Assembly: GCA_021772095.1 (NCBI GenBank) | Contig: JADYXR010000030.1 | Coordinates: 145,734-209,733, forward strand | DNA length: 64,000 nucleotides | Reading direction: 5' to 3' | Source of the DNA: Candidatus Obscuribacter sp. | Lineage (GTDB): Bacteria > Cyanobacteriota > Vampirovibrionia > Obscuribacterales > Obscuribacteraceae | In this document: positions 1 to 9,255 of the stretch, one piece after another | Position numbering within the stretch: position 1 is the first letter of the stretch | How the letters are laid out: each line of letters opens with the position of its first letter | Made by a program: the position numbers and the translations under genes | Notes under the pieces: model-generated | The model's input: only the letters and a program-made list of their open reading frames with translations | What the model was told of the DNA's origin: nothing | Database searches by the model: none

Positions 1-505
1 CAACCGGCGCGCTGTCTTCGACCAGTTTCGATTCTCGACCGCGGTTCGGCTCGATGTATGGATCGGGAGTTGGCGCTGCACTTCGATTGATTCTGTCCCC
101 GGAATCCGAAACTGGCTGTTCGGCATCAGCCGAAGATGCGTTTTGATCGCCCATTCCAGACTCAGGCGCGGACTCCTCTGAATCTGTCACGGCTGTCTCT
201 GCTTCGATTTGAGCAGGAACTTCCACATGAGCAGGCAAACCAGTGGCAGGCGGATTATCGTTGGAGGCGTCCGGCTGCGGGTCGCGAGTGACTTTGCCCT
301 CTTCCATATCGAGGATCGAAGACCCCCCCTGGCAAAGCAGCACGGCATCCAAGCCCGTTCCCACAATATTATCGAGCTGACGGGAACCACTGAGAACTCG
401 ATCGAGTCCCTGGGTTAAACCGCGACTAAATGCTTTTTCTGGCGAGCACGAAAGGCTCAGTGAAACCGCTAATAGTAAAAAGAATTGTTGCTTGGGCGAC
501 CGCAT
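1..505 (-). CDS. Partial exported protein, N-terminal 168 residues
   Basis: An open reading frame starts at the ATG complementary to 503-505 and stays open to the left edge, so the C-terminus is missing. Residues 8-19 are hydrophobic (FFLLLAVSLSLS) and followed by Cys20, giving a signal peptide; the Cys could be lipidated, but the residues before it are not a good lipobox. The rest is Pro/Glu/Asp/Ser-rich and looks disordered. It is divergent from the AsmA-like gene with about 50 bp between the two starts, so they probably share a promoter region. No family is recognised. The signal peptide and unbroken frame make the gene believable; its function is unknown. Confidence 0.6.
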   Translation of the reverse strand, partial: MRSPKQQFFLLLAVSLSLSCSPEKAFSRGLTQGLDRVLSGSRQLDNIVGTGLDAVLLCQGGSSILDMEEGKVTRDPQPDASNDNPPATGLPAHVEVPAQIEAETAVTDSEESAPESGMGDQNASSADAEQPVSDSGDRINRSAAPTPDPYIEPNRGRESKLVEDSAPV

Positions 506-557
506 AAGGAAAATAAAAGTCTTATTCTGAAGTCTCTCTAGCTTATCATGACCAGAG

Positions 558-3500
558 GTGCCAGGACCCAAGCGACGAATGCAGAGTGGAACACAAGAGA
601 AAGCGTTAGCTCAAGAGACGGTCACCAGCCGTCCGATTTTGTTCATCATAAGATTTCTCGTATTGTGGCTGGCAAGCTTAATAGTCGTTTTGGCCGTCAC
701 CCTTCTGAACAACGTCAACTGGACGCGGCCATACATTGAGCGTTCTTTGAGCCAGGCGCTCAACCGTGATGTGAAACTCGGGAAGATGACCTGGAGTCTG
801 GGACTCAATGGCATTGCCATATCGACTCGGGATCTCACTGTCAAGGAACCGTCGGGCGAGCCATTTTTGACAGCCGGACGCAGCCAGATCGGCTTGTCTG
901 TTTTGCCCTTGATTCAGAAACAACTTGTTATCACTTACATCGAAGTCGATCAAGCCGATGTTCGATTTGTCAAAACCGGAACCAACACCTGGAATATCGA
1001 TGACCTCCTTCAGCCGGGTCCGGAAATTCGACTGCTGCAGTTAACTGGAAGTCGAATCGGCGTCTTCGATCAATCGACCCCGGACATGGCAAAGCAAATC
1101 GCTCCAATCAATCTCGAGAAGGTCGAGCTGAAACTAAACTTTCCGAAGAAGAATCGCAAGCGTCCGTTTTTCATATCGTTTGTTCTTCCGGCGAAGGGCT
1201 ATTCCAGTTCGTTTACGCTCGATGGTCTGGGTGTCGGTGAATTAGAGAATTGGAAAGACAATCAATACACATTCAAAGCCGACGCGCAGAATGTTAATCC
1301 ACGCGATTTAGAACGTCTAATCAAGTTCATCTCGATCACTCCTGAAAAAATCGTCGCAACCAAGGCGCCGACTAAGACTGAAGAAACGGTAGTTGCGCAA
1401 CACAACCTGGCAGCAAAAACTGGAACCATTACTGAGAAGAAAATATCAAAACGAATTGGCGGCACAACGTCTGTCGAGCAGTATGCGATCTCGAAACCTG
1501 AAGAGGAGGCTGAGAATAAACTGGCGGCAAAGCGCGGAATCCATTCCACAGTGAGCACCCTGGCTCCCGCAACCACTCACAGTGTCACAGCTACAACCAC
1601 GCACACTCCGACAAAAACAATTACTCACACTCGCGCAGTAGCGACCACACGCACTCCCACAGCCGCCACCACTCGCGCTCTCGTTGCCACATCTCAAACT
1701 GTGAAACCTGGAGCCAGTGCGAAGAGTACGAAAAAAGAGATGCTCGATGTTTTGCGCTCAATCAATGGATTGTTCAATTTCAAAATATCCGGCGAAGGTA
1801 CTTTTGATAAAGGCATCAAAGCCACCATTGATACCACCGCCAGTGGACTGCAAATCAATAGCGCCACCCTCGGACAAATCAATGCCGGCAGCACTGTAGG
1901 CTCAGTGGAGGCAAACGTCAGCAACGACAATCTGGTTTGGACCGACTTGATAGTCAAACTTCGTGGAATGCAAATGCGCTCATCAGGAGCGCTTTCTAAC
2001 TGGCAGAAAACCAATCCCGGCATTCAGGCAAACATCGTTGGTAATCTGCCCGACCTCAGCGTTCTGCAAAATTTGTTGAAGCCAAAGCCCGGTCAATCGG
2101 CATCGCGCGCACACGGCTTAAGCGAGCTGACGCAGACGCTAAGTCCAGCACAGCTAACCGGACGAGCTGAAATTGAAATCAAAATAGATGGCACCGCCAA
2201 CGCCACCAACCTCACGACAAAAGTGAAGACACGCGACCTTGCCATCAAAGACATGCTGACGAAGGCGCATCAACGTTTCCCGATTTTGTGCGCCATCGGA
2301 TTGAGCAATCAAGCCAGAATCGAAACTGACCTGAGGTTGCAAAACTCAGACCGGTTGGAAATAATCAACGGCAAACTGATCGGACCAGGCACCAATCTCA
2401 GTGCCACCGGCTGGCTTGATTTGAAAAACGACAAAGGCGAATTGACGATCACAGGCGATAAGATAGCTCTGAGCAACACCGCGGTCGGTATCAGCACCAA
2501 TGACGGTGCATACAAACAAGTGCTCGGCGCGATTAAACTACCCGGCAAGAACAGTTTCACTCTGGGTGGAACCGCCACAGCTTACGCCCATCTGAAGACC
2601 GACGGCGACCGCTACGCCCTCGATGCGAAGGTTAAACTCAACGACGCGATCTTCGCGCTCCGCGACAATTCGCTCAAGCTCGACAACGTCGACGGCAATC
2701 TAGCAGTTGTGCAATCCACTAGCGGTGGAATGATGACGCTCTCCGGAATTACCGGTCGTATGGGTGAAGGCAATTTCCAACTGGACGGCAGAATATCGCT
2801 CGCACAAGCCTCCCCGATAGTCGATATCACGCTGCACGCCACGCGTTTTGACATGAAGCATCTGAGTACATTAATGAAGTTGTTTCAGGTCCAACAAATG
2901 CCGGTCTTGACCGAACGGCAATTGTACGGGCGAGTCAAGGACGTCGTTTTGAGGGTTACTGGAAACAGCAACAATCCCAACATCTTTTTCAACGCGGTGC
3001 CTGACGATCTCTACTATCAACCTCCCGGTCTGGCCAAACCATTGCGAGCCAAATCCGGAGTTATTGTCTATGACAAGGATCAGTTGATACTGCGGGAAGT
3101 GGCACTGATTTCAAACGGAAAAACAATCGTCACCAGCATGACGATCGACAAGGTTTCCAAAGAATGCATTCTCAGCCGCGTCAAAACCAAGACTGACAGC
3201 ATGGAATTGGCTGACATCCATTACTATCTTTCTTCGACAGCTATGCCTCCGCCAATGCGTAAGGCATACCGAGATTTCCTGGCTAAGTACAAAATCTCCG
3301 GAATGAATGGCAAAATCTATGGCGATATTCTTTGTTTAATCGGCACCAGGGGCGATGTCATTTTTGATGGATTGGTGGGCTGCTACAAAACTGGTGCCAG
3401 CGTCGCCGGTTATCCTATAACCAAGATTGAAGGCATTTTTGCCGCATCCGGCGATCAACTTTTGCTACAGGATCTGAGCGGTTATATCCGCGGCAGTAAA

Positions 3501-5654
3501 TTTTCGCTCGATGGTTACATAGATAAGTACAGAAGCAGCTCCCCAACCTGGCGCGCGGAAGTGGCTGCAAAACTGGCGCCACGCGAACTGTTCGAACTGA
3601 TACCGCACCTCACCGAGGAGATGAAAACCTCCCGCATCGACGTGAAGTGCAAGGGTCCGCTCACTCTGCGCGCGAAGGTGCAGGGGAATTTCGACTACAA
3701 CAAAATTCAGTATTCATTGATCGCCGACAAGAAAGATCGACTGGTGATCGAAGGTCCGTTTGGAAAGCTCTATCAACCTGCAGACACTGCACTAACTCTC
3801 GACGGGCTGGTCGGCGTTAATAAAAACACGATCGAACTGGGCGACACACACATTCTCGTTGGTGAGACACTGATTAGCCTTGATGGGCTTTTGAAATTCC
3901 CGGAGCCGCCGGTTGAAACCACCACCGTTAAGAGAGCCGATGCGGAGTCTGCCGGCCAGGTTTCGCACGAATTGGTCGCGGGCACCTCAGCGGAAGAACT
4001 GGTCGAACAACGCAAAGCGCACGAGAGCGCCGCGCAGAAAGTGGTTGGCAACACGGTAAGGAAACCGGCATCAAAAGCTGAGATCGATAAAGCTCGCAGT
4101 CGAGCGCTGGCAAAATTTGTAGAAAATCCGATCGAAACAGTGGCAGAAAAACTCAGCCACACTGCCGTGCCGATGATCAGATTGAACTTCAAAATTCCAC
4201 AGAAATCCCCGGTCAACACATTGATCGCAATGGTTGATCCGCCTCTGGCTAAGGAGATTAGCGGCACCATCAGCGGCTTCTTAACGATCGATGGCGATCT
4301 GCGCAGTCCGAATCTGCTAACCGATATCGCTGTCAACGACATCAAAGTTCCATCGCTTAAGGTGGCCGGGTTGAATGGTCGCTTGCGAAGCGCTGGTGGC
4401 ATACCTGCTGCAATTGGCTCAAAGTCGTTGTTGAAGGCCGAGCAGCTATCCGCAATGGGTTTAAAAGTGCCGGTCAAGACGGAGCAATCCGCAGCTGGAT
4501 TGAAGTCGCCGGCTAAGTCCAAACAGTCCACCGCGGTTTTGAAGACGCAGACAACGTCCGAACAGTCAACCGTCGCCACAAAACCGCTCAAAGTCGACAA
4601 TGACAAACAGTCCACCCGCGCATCATCGAAAACGAAAGAGGTTGAAGACACACCGAAGGACATCAAAGAAATGGTTTCTCCGTCTGAAAATCCATCTGTT
4701 GTCGCAGTGGATCCGGCCAATTCGAACGAGTCGATTCTCGAAATCGATTCAGTCAAGGTCCGCCAGCTGACCGTCACCAAGTTGAAGGCACACGTCACGT
4801 TCACACAGGACGATCAAAACAAATCTGAACCAGTGATCAAAATGGACAAGGGAGAAGCGCGCCTCGCCGATGGTGTCATGACTTTCGAGGCAAAACTCAA
4901 TCCTTCGGAGAACCGCATCTGGCTAAAGGCTCTGTTTTCGGACGTTTCCGCCGCCAGAATCGGCGATGAATTAGTTGGCTCTCCCGACGAAATTACTGGA
5001 AAAGGAAAAGCCTCTATCGTTTTGGAAACACATGGTGAAGACAATCAAAAGATGATGAAAAATCTTCGCGGACATGGCAGCATCGAGGTCGAAAACGGCA
5101 TCGTTTCTCGCTTCTCGGATCTGGAAACACGCCTCACTCAATACAATTTGCTGACACAAGGTATTTTCGGTTTCAACATAAACAACCTTGTCCAGAGCGT
5201 TTGGCCTACGCGAACGGGGGAATTCACTTCGCTCAACAACAAATTTTCATTCGCAGACGGTATGCTTAAAGTCGATGAGATGCGCTTCAACGGCAAGGAT
5301 ATGCGGATGTGGGGCAGTGGCACAGCAAGCCTCGTCAGCAACAAAGTAAGTTTGGAAATAGCCGGAAAAATTCCGCGTGTTTCTGGAAGCAGAATCGGTG
5401 TTGGCGTATCACGTAACATCACTCTGCAAAAGATGATGAAGGTGGTTACGTTAGGAAGACTGGAGAACTTGCCCGCGCTGCCGGTTCTCGGTGCGATTGC
5501 TACCGATAAGCCGCGGACGTTTATGTTCAGCGTCGACTCCCAGCTTGACAATCCAAAAACTGTAGCGCGATCGATCGAAAAATCGTTCAAGTGGCTACCG
5601 AACAAGCCGGATGCAACGGCTCACCCTGTGCCGGGCATGATTACACCGCTGTGA
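558..5654 (+). CDS. Giant AsmA-like envelope protein (1698 aa)
   Basis: Residues about 27-49 form one N-terminal membrane anchor, followed by an AsmA-type N-terminal region (around YIERSLSQALNRDVKLGKM) and a long series of beta-strand-rich segments, ending in an AsmA-like C-terminal domain (about residues 1490-1660). Such proteins sit in the periplasm of diderm bacteria and are linked to phospholipid traffic and outer-membrane homeostasis. Two low-complexity insertions interrupt the fold: a Thr/Ala-rich stretch near residues 335-385 and a 13-residue-periodic Lys/Ser/Gln stretch near 1290-1365. The reading frame begins at GTG 558; ATG 579 is an alternative and neither has a convincing ribosome binding site. 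The exact substrate cannot be told. Confidence 0.8.
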   Translation: MPGPKRRMQSGTQEKALAQETVTSRPILFIIRFLVLWLASLIVVLAVTLLNNVNWTRPYIERSLSQALNRDVKLGKMTWSLGLNGIAISTRDLTVKEPSGEPFLTAGRSQIGLSVLPLIQKQLVITYIEVDQADVRFVKTGTNTWNIDDLLQPGPEIRLLQLTGSRIGVFDQSTPDMAKQIAPINLEKVELKLNFPKKNRKRPFFISFVLPAKGYSSSFTLDGLGVGELENWKDNQYTFKADAQNVNPRDLERLIKFISITPEKIVATKAPTKTEETVVAQHNLAAKTGTITEKKISKRIGGTTSVEQYAISKPEEEAENKLAAKRGIHSTVSTLAPATTHSVTATTTHTPTKTITHTRAVATTRTPTAATTRALVATSQTVKPGASAKSTKKEMLDVLRSINGLFNFKISGEGTFDKGIKATIDTTASGLQINSATLGQINAGSTVGSVEANVSNDNLVWTDLIVKLRGMQMRSSGALSNWQKTNPGIQANIVGNLPDLSVLQNLLKPKPGQSASRAHGLSELTQTLSPAQLTGRAEIEIKIDGTANATNLTTKVKTRDLAIKDMLTKAHQRFPILCAIGLSNQARIETDLRLQNSDRLEIINGKLIGPGTNLSATGWLDLKNDKGELTITGDKIALSNTAVGISTNDGAYKQVLGAIKLPGKNSFTLGGTATAYAHLKTDGDRYALDAKVKLNDAIFALRDNSLKLDNVDGNLAVVQSTSGGMMTLSGITGRMGEGNFQLDGRISLAQASPIVDITLHATRFDMKHLSTLMKLFQVQQMPVLTERQLYGRVKDVVLRVTGNSNNPNIFFNAVPDDLYYQPPGLAKPLRAKSGVIVYDKDQLILREVALISNGKTIVTSMTIDKVSKECILSRVKTKTDSMELADIHYYLSSTAMPPPMRKAYRDFLAKYKISGMNGKIYGDILCLIGTRGDVIFDGLVGCYKTGASVAGYPITKIEGIFAASGDQLLLQDLSGYIRGSKFSLDGYIDKYRSSSPTWRAEVAAKLAPRELFELIPHLTEEMKTSRIDVKCKGPLTLRAKVQGNFDYNKIQYSLIADKKDRLVIEGPFGKLYQPADTALTLDGLVGVNKNTIELGDTHILVGETLISLDGLLKFPEPPVETTTVKRADAESAGQVSHELVAGTSAEELVEQRKAHESAAQKVVGNTVRKPASKAEIDKARSRALAKFVENPIETVAEKLSHTAVPMIRLNFKIPQKSPVNTLIAMVDPPLAKEISGTISGFLTIDGDLRSPNLLTDIAVNDIKVPSLKVAGLNGRLRSAGGIPAAIGSKSLLKAEQLSAMGLKVPVKTEQSAAGLKSPAKSKQSTAVLKTQTTSEQSTVATKPLKVDNDKQSTRASSKTKEVEDTPKDIKEMVSPSENPSVVAVDPANSNESILEIDSVKVRQLTVTKLKAHVTFTQDDQNKSEPVIKMDKGEARLADGVMTFEAKLNPSENRIWLKALFSDVSAARIGDELVGSPDEITGKGKASIVLETHGEDNQKMMKNLRGHGSIEVENGIVSRFSDLETRLTQYNLLTQGIFGFNINNLVQSVWPTRTGEFTSLNNKFSFADGMLKVDEMRFNGKDMRMWGSGTASLVSNKVSLEIAGKIPRVSGSRIGVGVSRNITLQKMMKVVTLGRLENLPALPVLGAIATDKPRTFMFSVDSQLDNPKTVARSIEKSFKWLPNKPDATAHPVPGMITPL

Positions 5655-5993
5655 TTAGTTGACAGTCGTCGAGTTAATTGAACAGATATGGTGATTGATT
5701 GAACGGCTGTTGTCTGATTGAGATTATCGGATCCAGTTCGATATTCAATCATCAAAATCAATTCGTAGTGGTCACAAGTTCACGCTCGACACGAGACAAG
5801 AAAACATGCTCGGCTCAAAACACAGAGCTATTAGAACTGCCTCTGTCACTCAATCGCGGTCAGGGCGGTGCAGCCGTTTGGGTTGACCGAAAACAAATGA
5901 CGAGAACCACCGGGAAGCATCATATACGACACTAGTTTCGCCGGTGGTGGCACAGCAATTGCATTTATCAAGAAGCTGTGTATTATATATCTC
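5655..5993. other. Intergenic region, AsmA-like gene to recombinase
   Basis: This 339-bp stretch has no supported gene. A 78-codon frame at 5699-5935 has no family resemblance or ribosome binding site. Its right end holds a promoter-like sequence just before the recombinase start, listed separately. No terminator hairpin was seen. Confidence 0.5.
5959..5986 (+). promoter_or_regulatory. Candidate promoter for the recombinase gene
   Basis: TTGCAT at 5959-5964 and TATTAT at 5981-5986 are separated by 16 bp, a plausible sigma-70 pair. Transcription would start about at 5993, almost on the ATG at 5994, which would make a leaderless mRNA; the gene also lacks a Shine-Dalgarno sequence. The match is by eye only. 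Confidence 0.35.
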
Positions 5994-7478
5994 ATGAGCA
6001 CAATTGAATATCCCTCTCCGGCGGGCGACCAAGCCCGACGTCAGGCTGCGCTTGCAGGACCTACGTCGGCTGGTGTTCGTGAGACTCCACTTTCGGTGGC
6101 AATCTCACTGACCTGCGGGAACTCTTCTGTTCCCTCGATTTCCGGCGGACATGGAGCTAATGAGCAGAATCAACTATCTGCGCCTTCGACCGTTTCACTC
6201 GTGTCGACAGGCTTTGCTCCCGGCTTGGGCGTAAGCGGAGTCAGCACCGCCTATGGTGTCCAGGGTTTCAGTGGGCCGCAGACTTCGGCGGACCTTGGAA
6301 CATGCGTTGGTGGCATTTTAAACAAGCTGGCGGAAACCGCGGCAGGATCATCCGCAACTCAATTATCATCAGGCAATTCGGAAAAAGATGGACCGAGTTC
6401 CGCTACTTCAGCCGGGAAAACCCCTCCGAAAAAACCGAAAGAGCGTGTCGTTTTGCCGCTCGAAAAACATTTCAAGGCTTACCTTGGCTATGTTCAGTAC
6501 GAGCGCGGCTTATCACCAAATACGGTGGCAGCTTATCGGCGTGATATCAAAGCGTTTCTTCTCTGGTATCAAAAAACTAAAGGGGCGGCGCCACCATTTC
6601 CTACACGATTGGATATTTCAGATTACCTGGCGCACCGCCGCAAAGGCGGCGACCAGCCGTCGTCTTGCGCGCGAACGCTGGCGAGTTTGCGGGGCTGGTT
6701 TGGCTGGTTGAAAAATTCGGCGATGACTACATCTGATCCATGCGATGCGGTGTTCAATCCGCAGAAGGGCAAGAAACTTCCGACTGTTCTTTCAAACAGT
6801 GAAATTACAAGAATGCTCAACGCGGCTGCCAGTGCTCGGGAAGTGGCTATTCTCGAGATGCTTTACGCGGGCGGACTGAGAGTTTCCGAGCTGATTGGAT
6901 TAAATATGGAAGACTTGAATCTCGATCAAGGATTCGTGCGATGCCTTGGAAAAGGGCAGAAAGAACGGATAGTTCCAATTGGTAAGGCGGCTATCAGTGC
7001 GCTGCGACTATACATTGAAGATGAAAAACGCGCACACCAGGAGGCGGATGCGAAGCGGCAGTTGGCACCCGCTAAAAGAGGTCGCAAGAGCAGCGCCGAA
7101 CGAAACAGGCAGTATGGTGGACCGGACAACGACCCATTGAAGGAGCCGGTCTTCCGCGATTCGCATAGACAGCGGCTGAGCAGACTAGTGGTCTGGCAGA
7201 CAATCAAACGTATCGCGGCTAAAGCGCACGTGACCAAGGACATGTCGCCTCACACTTTTCGGCATAGCTTCGCCACGCATTTGCTTGAAAACGGCGCCGA
7301 TCTGCGCTCAGTGCAGGAATTGCTCGGTCACGCCAGCGTCGTGACGACGCAGTTGTACACCCATGTCAGCCGCCAGCACTTAAAGAAAGCATACGATAGC
7401 GCTCAAAGTCAGTTTGGCAATACACTCGCCACAGAGCCCATTTCTCCGCCGTTTCAGGCAGCGATGACGAAAATTTAA
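5994..7478 (+). CDS. XerC/XerD-type tyrosine recombinase with long N-terminal arm
   Basis: The C-terminal 350 residues are a complete tyrosine recombinase: a SAM-like N-terminal core-binding domain from about residue 150 (LEKHFKAYLGYVQYERGLS), then the catalytic domain with Arg in GGLRVSEL, Lys in GKGQKERIVP, the HTFRHSFATHLLENG box, LLGHASVVTTQLYTHV and its nucleophilic Tyr. This set of residues is that of Xer enzymes, which resolve chromosome dimers at dif. The first 140 residues are Ser/Thr/Gly-rich and unlike usual Xer proteins, which are about 300 residues in total. There is also a basic insertion, about residues 345-380 (AKRGRKSSAERN), between the Lys and His boxes. No att sites or phage genes lie nearby, so a housekeeping role is likelier than integrase. 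The true start may lie downstream. Confidence 0.85.
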   Translation: MSTIEYPSPAGDQARRQAALAGPTSAGVRETPLSVAISLTCGNSSVPSISGGHGANEQNQLSAPSTVSLVSTGFAPGLGVSGVSTAYGVQGFSGPQTSADLGTCVGGILNKLAETAAGSSATQLSSGNSEKDGPSSATSAGKTPPKKPKERVVLPLEKHFKAYLGYVQYERGLSPNTVAAYRRDIKAFLLWYQKTKGAAPPFPTRLDISDYLAHRRKGGDQPSSCARTLASLRGWFGWLKNSAMTTSDPCDAVFNPQKGKKLPTVLSNSEITRMLNAAASAREVAILEMLYAGGLRVSELIGLNMEDLNLDQGFVRCLGKGQKERIVPIGKAAISALRLYIEDEKRAHQEADAKRQLAPAKRGRKSSAERNRQYGGPDNDPLKEPVFRDSHRQRLSRLVVWQTIKRIAAKAHVTKDMSPHTFRHSFATHLLENGADLRSVQELLGHASVVTTQLYTHVSRQHLKKAYDSAQSQFGNTLATEPISPPFQAAMTKI

Positions 7479-7813
7479 TAAAGCCTTCTAACTCTGATAA
7501 GTCATTGTCTGTAAACTTACTTTAGTCCGTTCCGATAGCTCGGTTCCCTCGACTCACTCCACTATGATGACTTTCGACTGAATGTCGACATCAACCGGGA
7601 GCCTTGAGTGCAAGAAGCTCTTGCAGGACGTCCCGCCCAGTGTTTCACCGAAACCGTAACAGTGAGTCTGACAAACCAAATCAAGGCGTAGCCAGTCCAT
7701 GCCGCTGACACAACAGAGTTGTGTCAGACATACGGTCAATGAATGACACCAGAGTACAGTTCACAACGACAAGTTTGTGCAACACATCGAACATCAAAAC
7801 TAGGATTTAGTGC
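7479..7813. other. Intergenic region upstream of the HTH/zinc-finger gene
   Basis: This 335-bp region contains no supported gene; a minus-strand frame at 7554-7739 lacks family features. It contains a perfect 10-bp inverted repeat (7705-7727), listed separately. Confidence 0.5.
7705..7727. promoter_or_regulatory. Perfect 10-bp inverted repeat, possible operator
   Basis: CTGACACAAC at 7705-7714 and GTTGTGTCAG at 7718-7727 are exact reverse complements around the 3-nt spacer AGA. No T-tract follows, so it is not a typical terminator. It lies about 87 bp before the HTH/zinc-finger gene and could be a dimeric regulator site or a hairpin in the 5' leader. Confidence 0.45.
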
Positions 7814-8980
7814 ATGCGAAAAACAACCAAAGTCACCGGTACTAAAATTGCTCAAGCAGCTAAAGATTTAAACGTCACAAGCGTCACGATTCGCCGCTAC
7901 ATTAGTGAATTCGGCATCGAAACAACTACTGACGAAAATGGCATCAAAGTATTGCCGGACGCCGCAATGAGCGAGCTTCAAGAAGTTCGCAGATTGAAAG
8001 AAGATGGCAACACCAACCCTCAAGTTCTCGAATTTCTTGAAGAAACGAGAGCCAAGGGTGGCGATGTAAAAGCTGAAGCAAAACCGGAAAAAGAAAAACC
8101 AAGAGCAACCAGAATTTCTAAATCTCCTGGCAAAACCAAAGAGAAAGAAGTGGCTCCGGCTGCCGATGACGACGATGAAGACGAAGTTCCTCAAGCAGAT
8201 GCTGAGGAAGAGGACGAAGCGCCTCAAGCTCGTCAAGTAAAAAGACGTCCTGCTGCCAAAAAGCCTGCTCGCGAAGAATCAGAAGAACAAGAACCTTCTG
8301 AAGAAACCGAAGGCGAAGAAGGCGAACGCGGTGAAGGCGGCGACCCATCCGAAGAAGGCGATTCTGCAGATGGTCGTCTCAAGCACGCGCTCACCTGCCA
8401 AACTTGTGGCAAGTCCTTCGAACATATGAATCCGCGATTGAGAGATTGCCTCGATTGCTACAGAGCAAAACGCAAAGAGAGACGTCGTGGTGGAGACAGG
8501 CACAAGAATGTCATCCAACATCCGCTCGCTCAGCAAGTTGCCAGCAAAATGGCTAATCAACAAGCGCAGCAACAAGATTCCGAAAAAGAAACTCGTCCTG
8601 AGCGCCCAGAACGTAGCGAACGTCCAGAACGCGTAGAGCGTCCGGAACGCGCAGAACGCATCGAGCGCGGCGATCGGGTTGCACCGACTGCACGTCCACC
8701 TAGACGTGACCGCGATCAGATTCAACCAACCGCACAAAATGTTGGTGTCACTCAACCAATTATTGGTGGATTGAAAACCCAAGTTCGCAGCTATAGAAAA
8801 GCGATTGAAGAAACCAGAACAATTACTGGATCACTCAAGCGCCGCCTGGAGCGCCCAGATCTGCCGGAAGGCGATCGCAGATGGCTTGAGCAAATCTACG
8901 CCTATCAATTGATCTTGCACCAGGGATGGCGTCACCTCTCCGAGTATCGCTCGACGACGGCAGCGCAGAAAGAAGACTAA
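7814..8980 (+). CDS. Charged HTH plus zinc-finger protein (388 aa)
   Basis: Residues about 8-65 look like a MerR/HTH_17-type winged helix (TKIAQAAKDLNVTSVTIRRY). Next comes a long acidic, Lys/Glu/Pro-rich linker, then a four-cysteine zinc site, Cys195-x2-Cys198-x13-Cys212-x2-Cys215, followed by a strongly basic patch. A second low-complexity run is built on ERPER units near residues 260-290, and the last 70 residues are predicted helical. The architecture suggests a nucleic-acid-binding protein, possibly a regulator or nucleoid/RNA factor, but the family is not recognised. It starts at ATG 7814, stands alone, and is followed by a strong terminator at 9024-9060. Confidence 0.75.
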   Translation: MRKTTKVTGTKIAQAAKDLNVTSVTIRRYISEFGIETTTDENGIKVLPDAAMSELQEVRRLKEDGNTNPQVLEFLEETRAKGGDVKAEAKPEKEKPRATRISKSPGKTKEKEVAPAADDDDEDEVPQADAEEEDEAPQARQVKRRPAAKKPAREESEEQEPSEETEGEEGERGEGGDPSEEGDSADGRLKHALTCQTCGKSFEHMNPRLRDCLDCYRAKRKERRRGGDRHKNVIQHPLAQQVASKMANQQAQQQDSEKETRPERPERSERPERVERPERAERIERGDRVAPTARPPRRDRDQIQPTAQNVGVTQPIIGGLKTQVRSYRKAIEETRTITGSLKRRLERPDLPEGDRRWLEQIYAYQLILHQGWRHLSEYRSTTAAQKED

Positions 8981-9023
8981 TTGCTCGCGACGATTGCGTC
9001 GCCAGGCAATAAACTAAATGAAT

Positions 9024-9060
9024 AATCCGCGGGATTCACTCTGAGTTCCGCGGATTTTTG
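9024..9060 (+). terminator. Rho-independent terminator after the HTH/zinc-finger gene
   Basis: AATCCGCGG (9024-9032) pairs exactly with CCGCGGATT (9048-9056) across a 15-nt loop, and T residues continue to 9059. It lies 44 bp after the stop codon and is a strong candidate. Confidence 0.85.
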
Positions 9061-9255
9061 TATGACGAGATGTTCATGACAAGCGCTATTCATAAGCGTT
9101 CGGGAGATGTTCGCAATCATCAGTTTATTCAGTTCTGGAAAAGTCGATTTGAAACTAGTCGATCGAGACGGTTGACGACACAAGACTAACTCGGGTCGCC
9201 GATCATCGAACTTGGGTGGTCGCGCATGGCAATTTTTATTCAGAACGCTCGTCGA

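Noticed and set aside
3773..4804. 343-codon frame antisense to the AsmA-like gene
   Set aside because: It lies wholly within a coherent, longer gene, shows only Ser/Thr/Leu-rich low-complexity sequence, and mirrors the repeat region of the sense strand.
5699..5935. 78-codon plus-strand frame after the AsmA-like gene
   Set aside because: Composition is not protein-like and no ribosome binding site is present.
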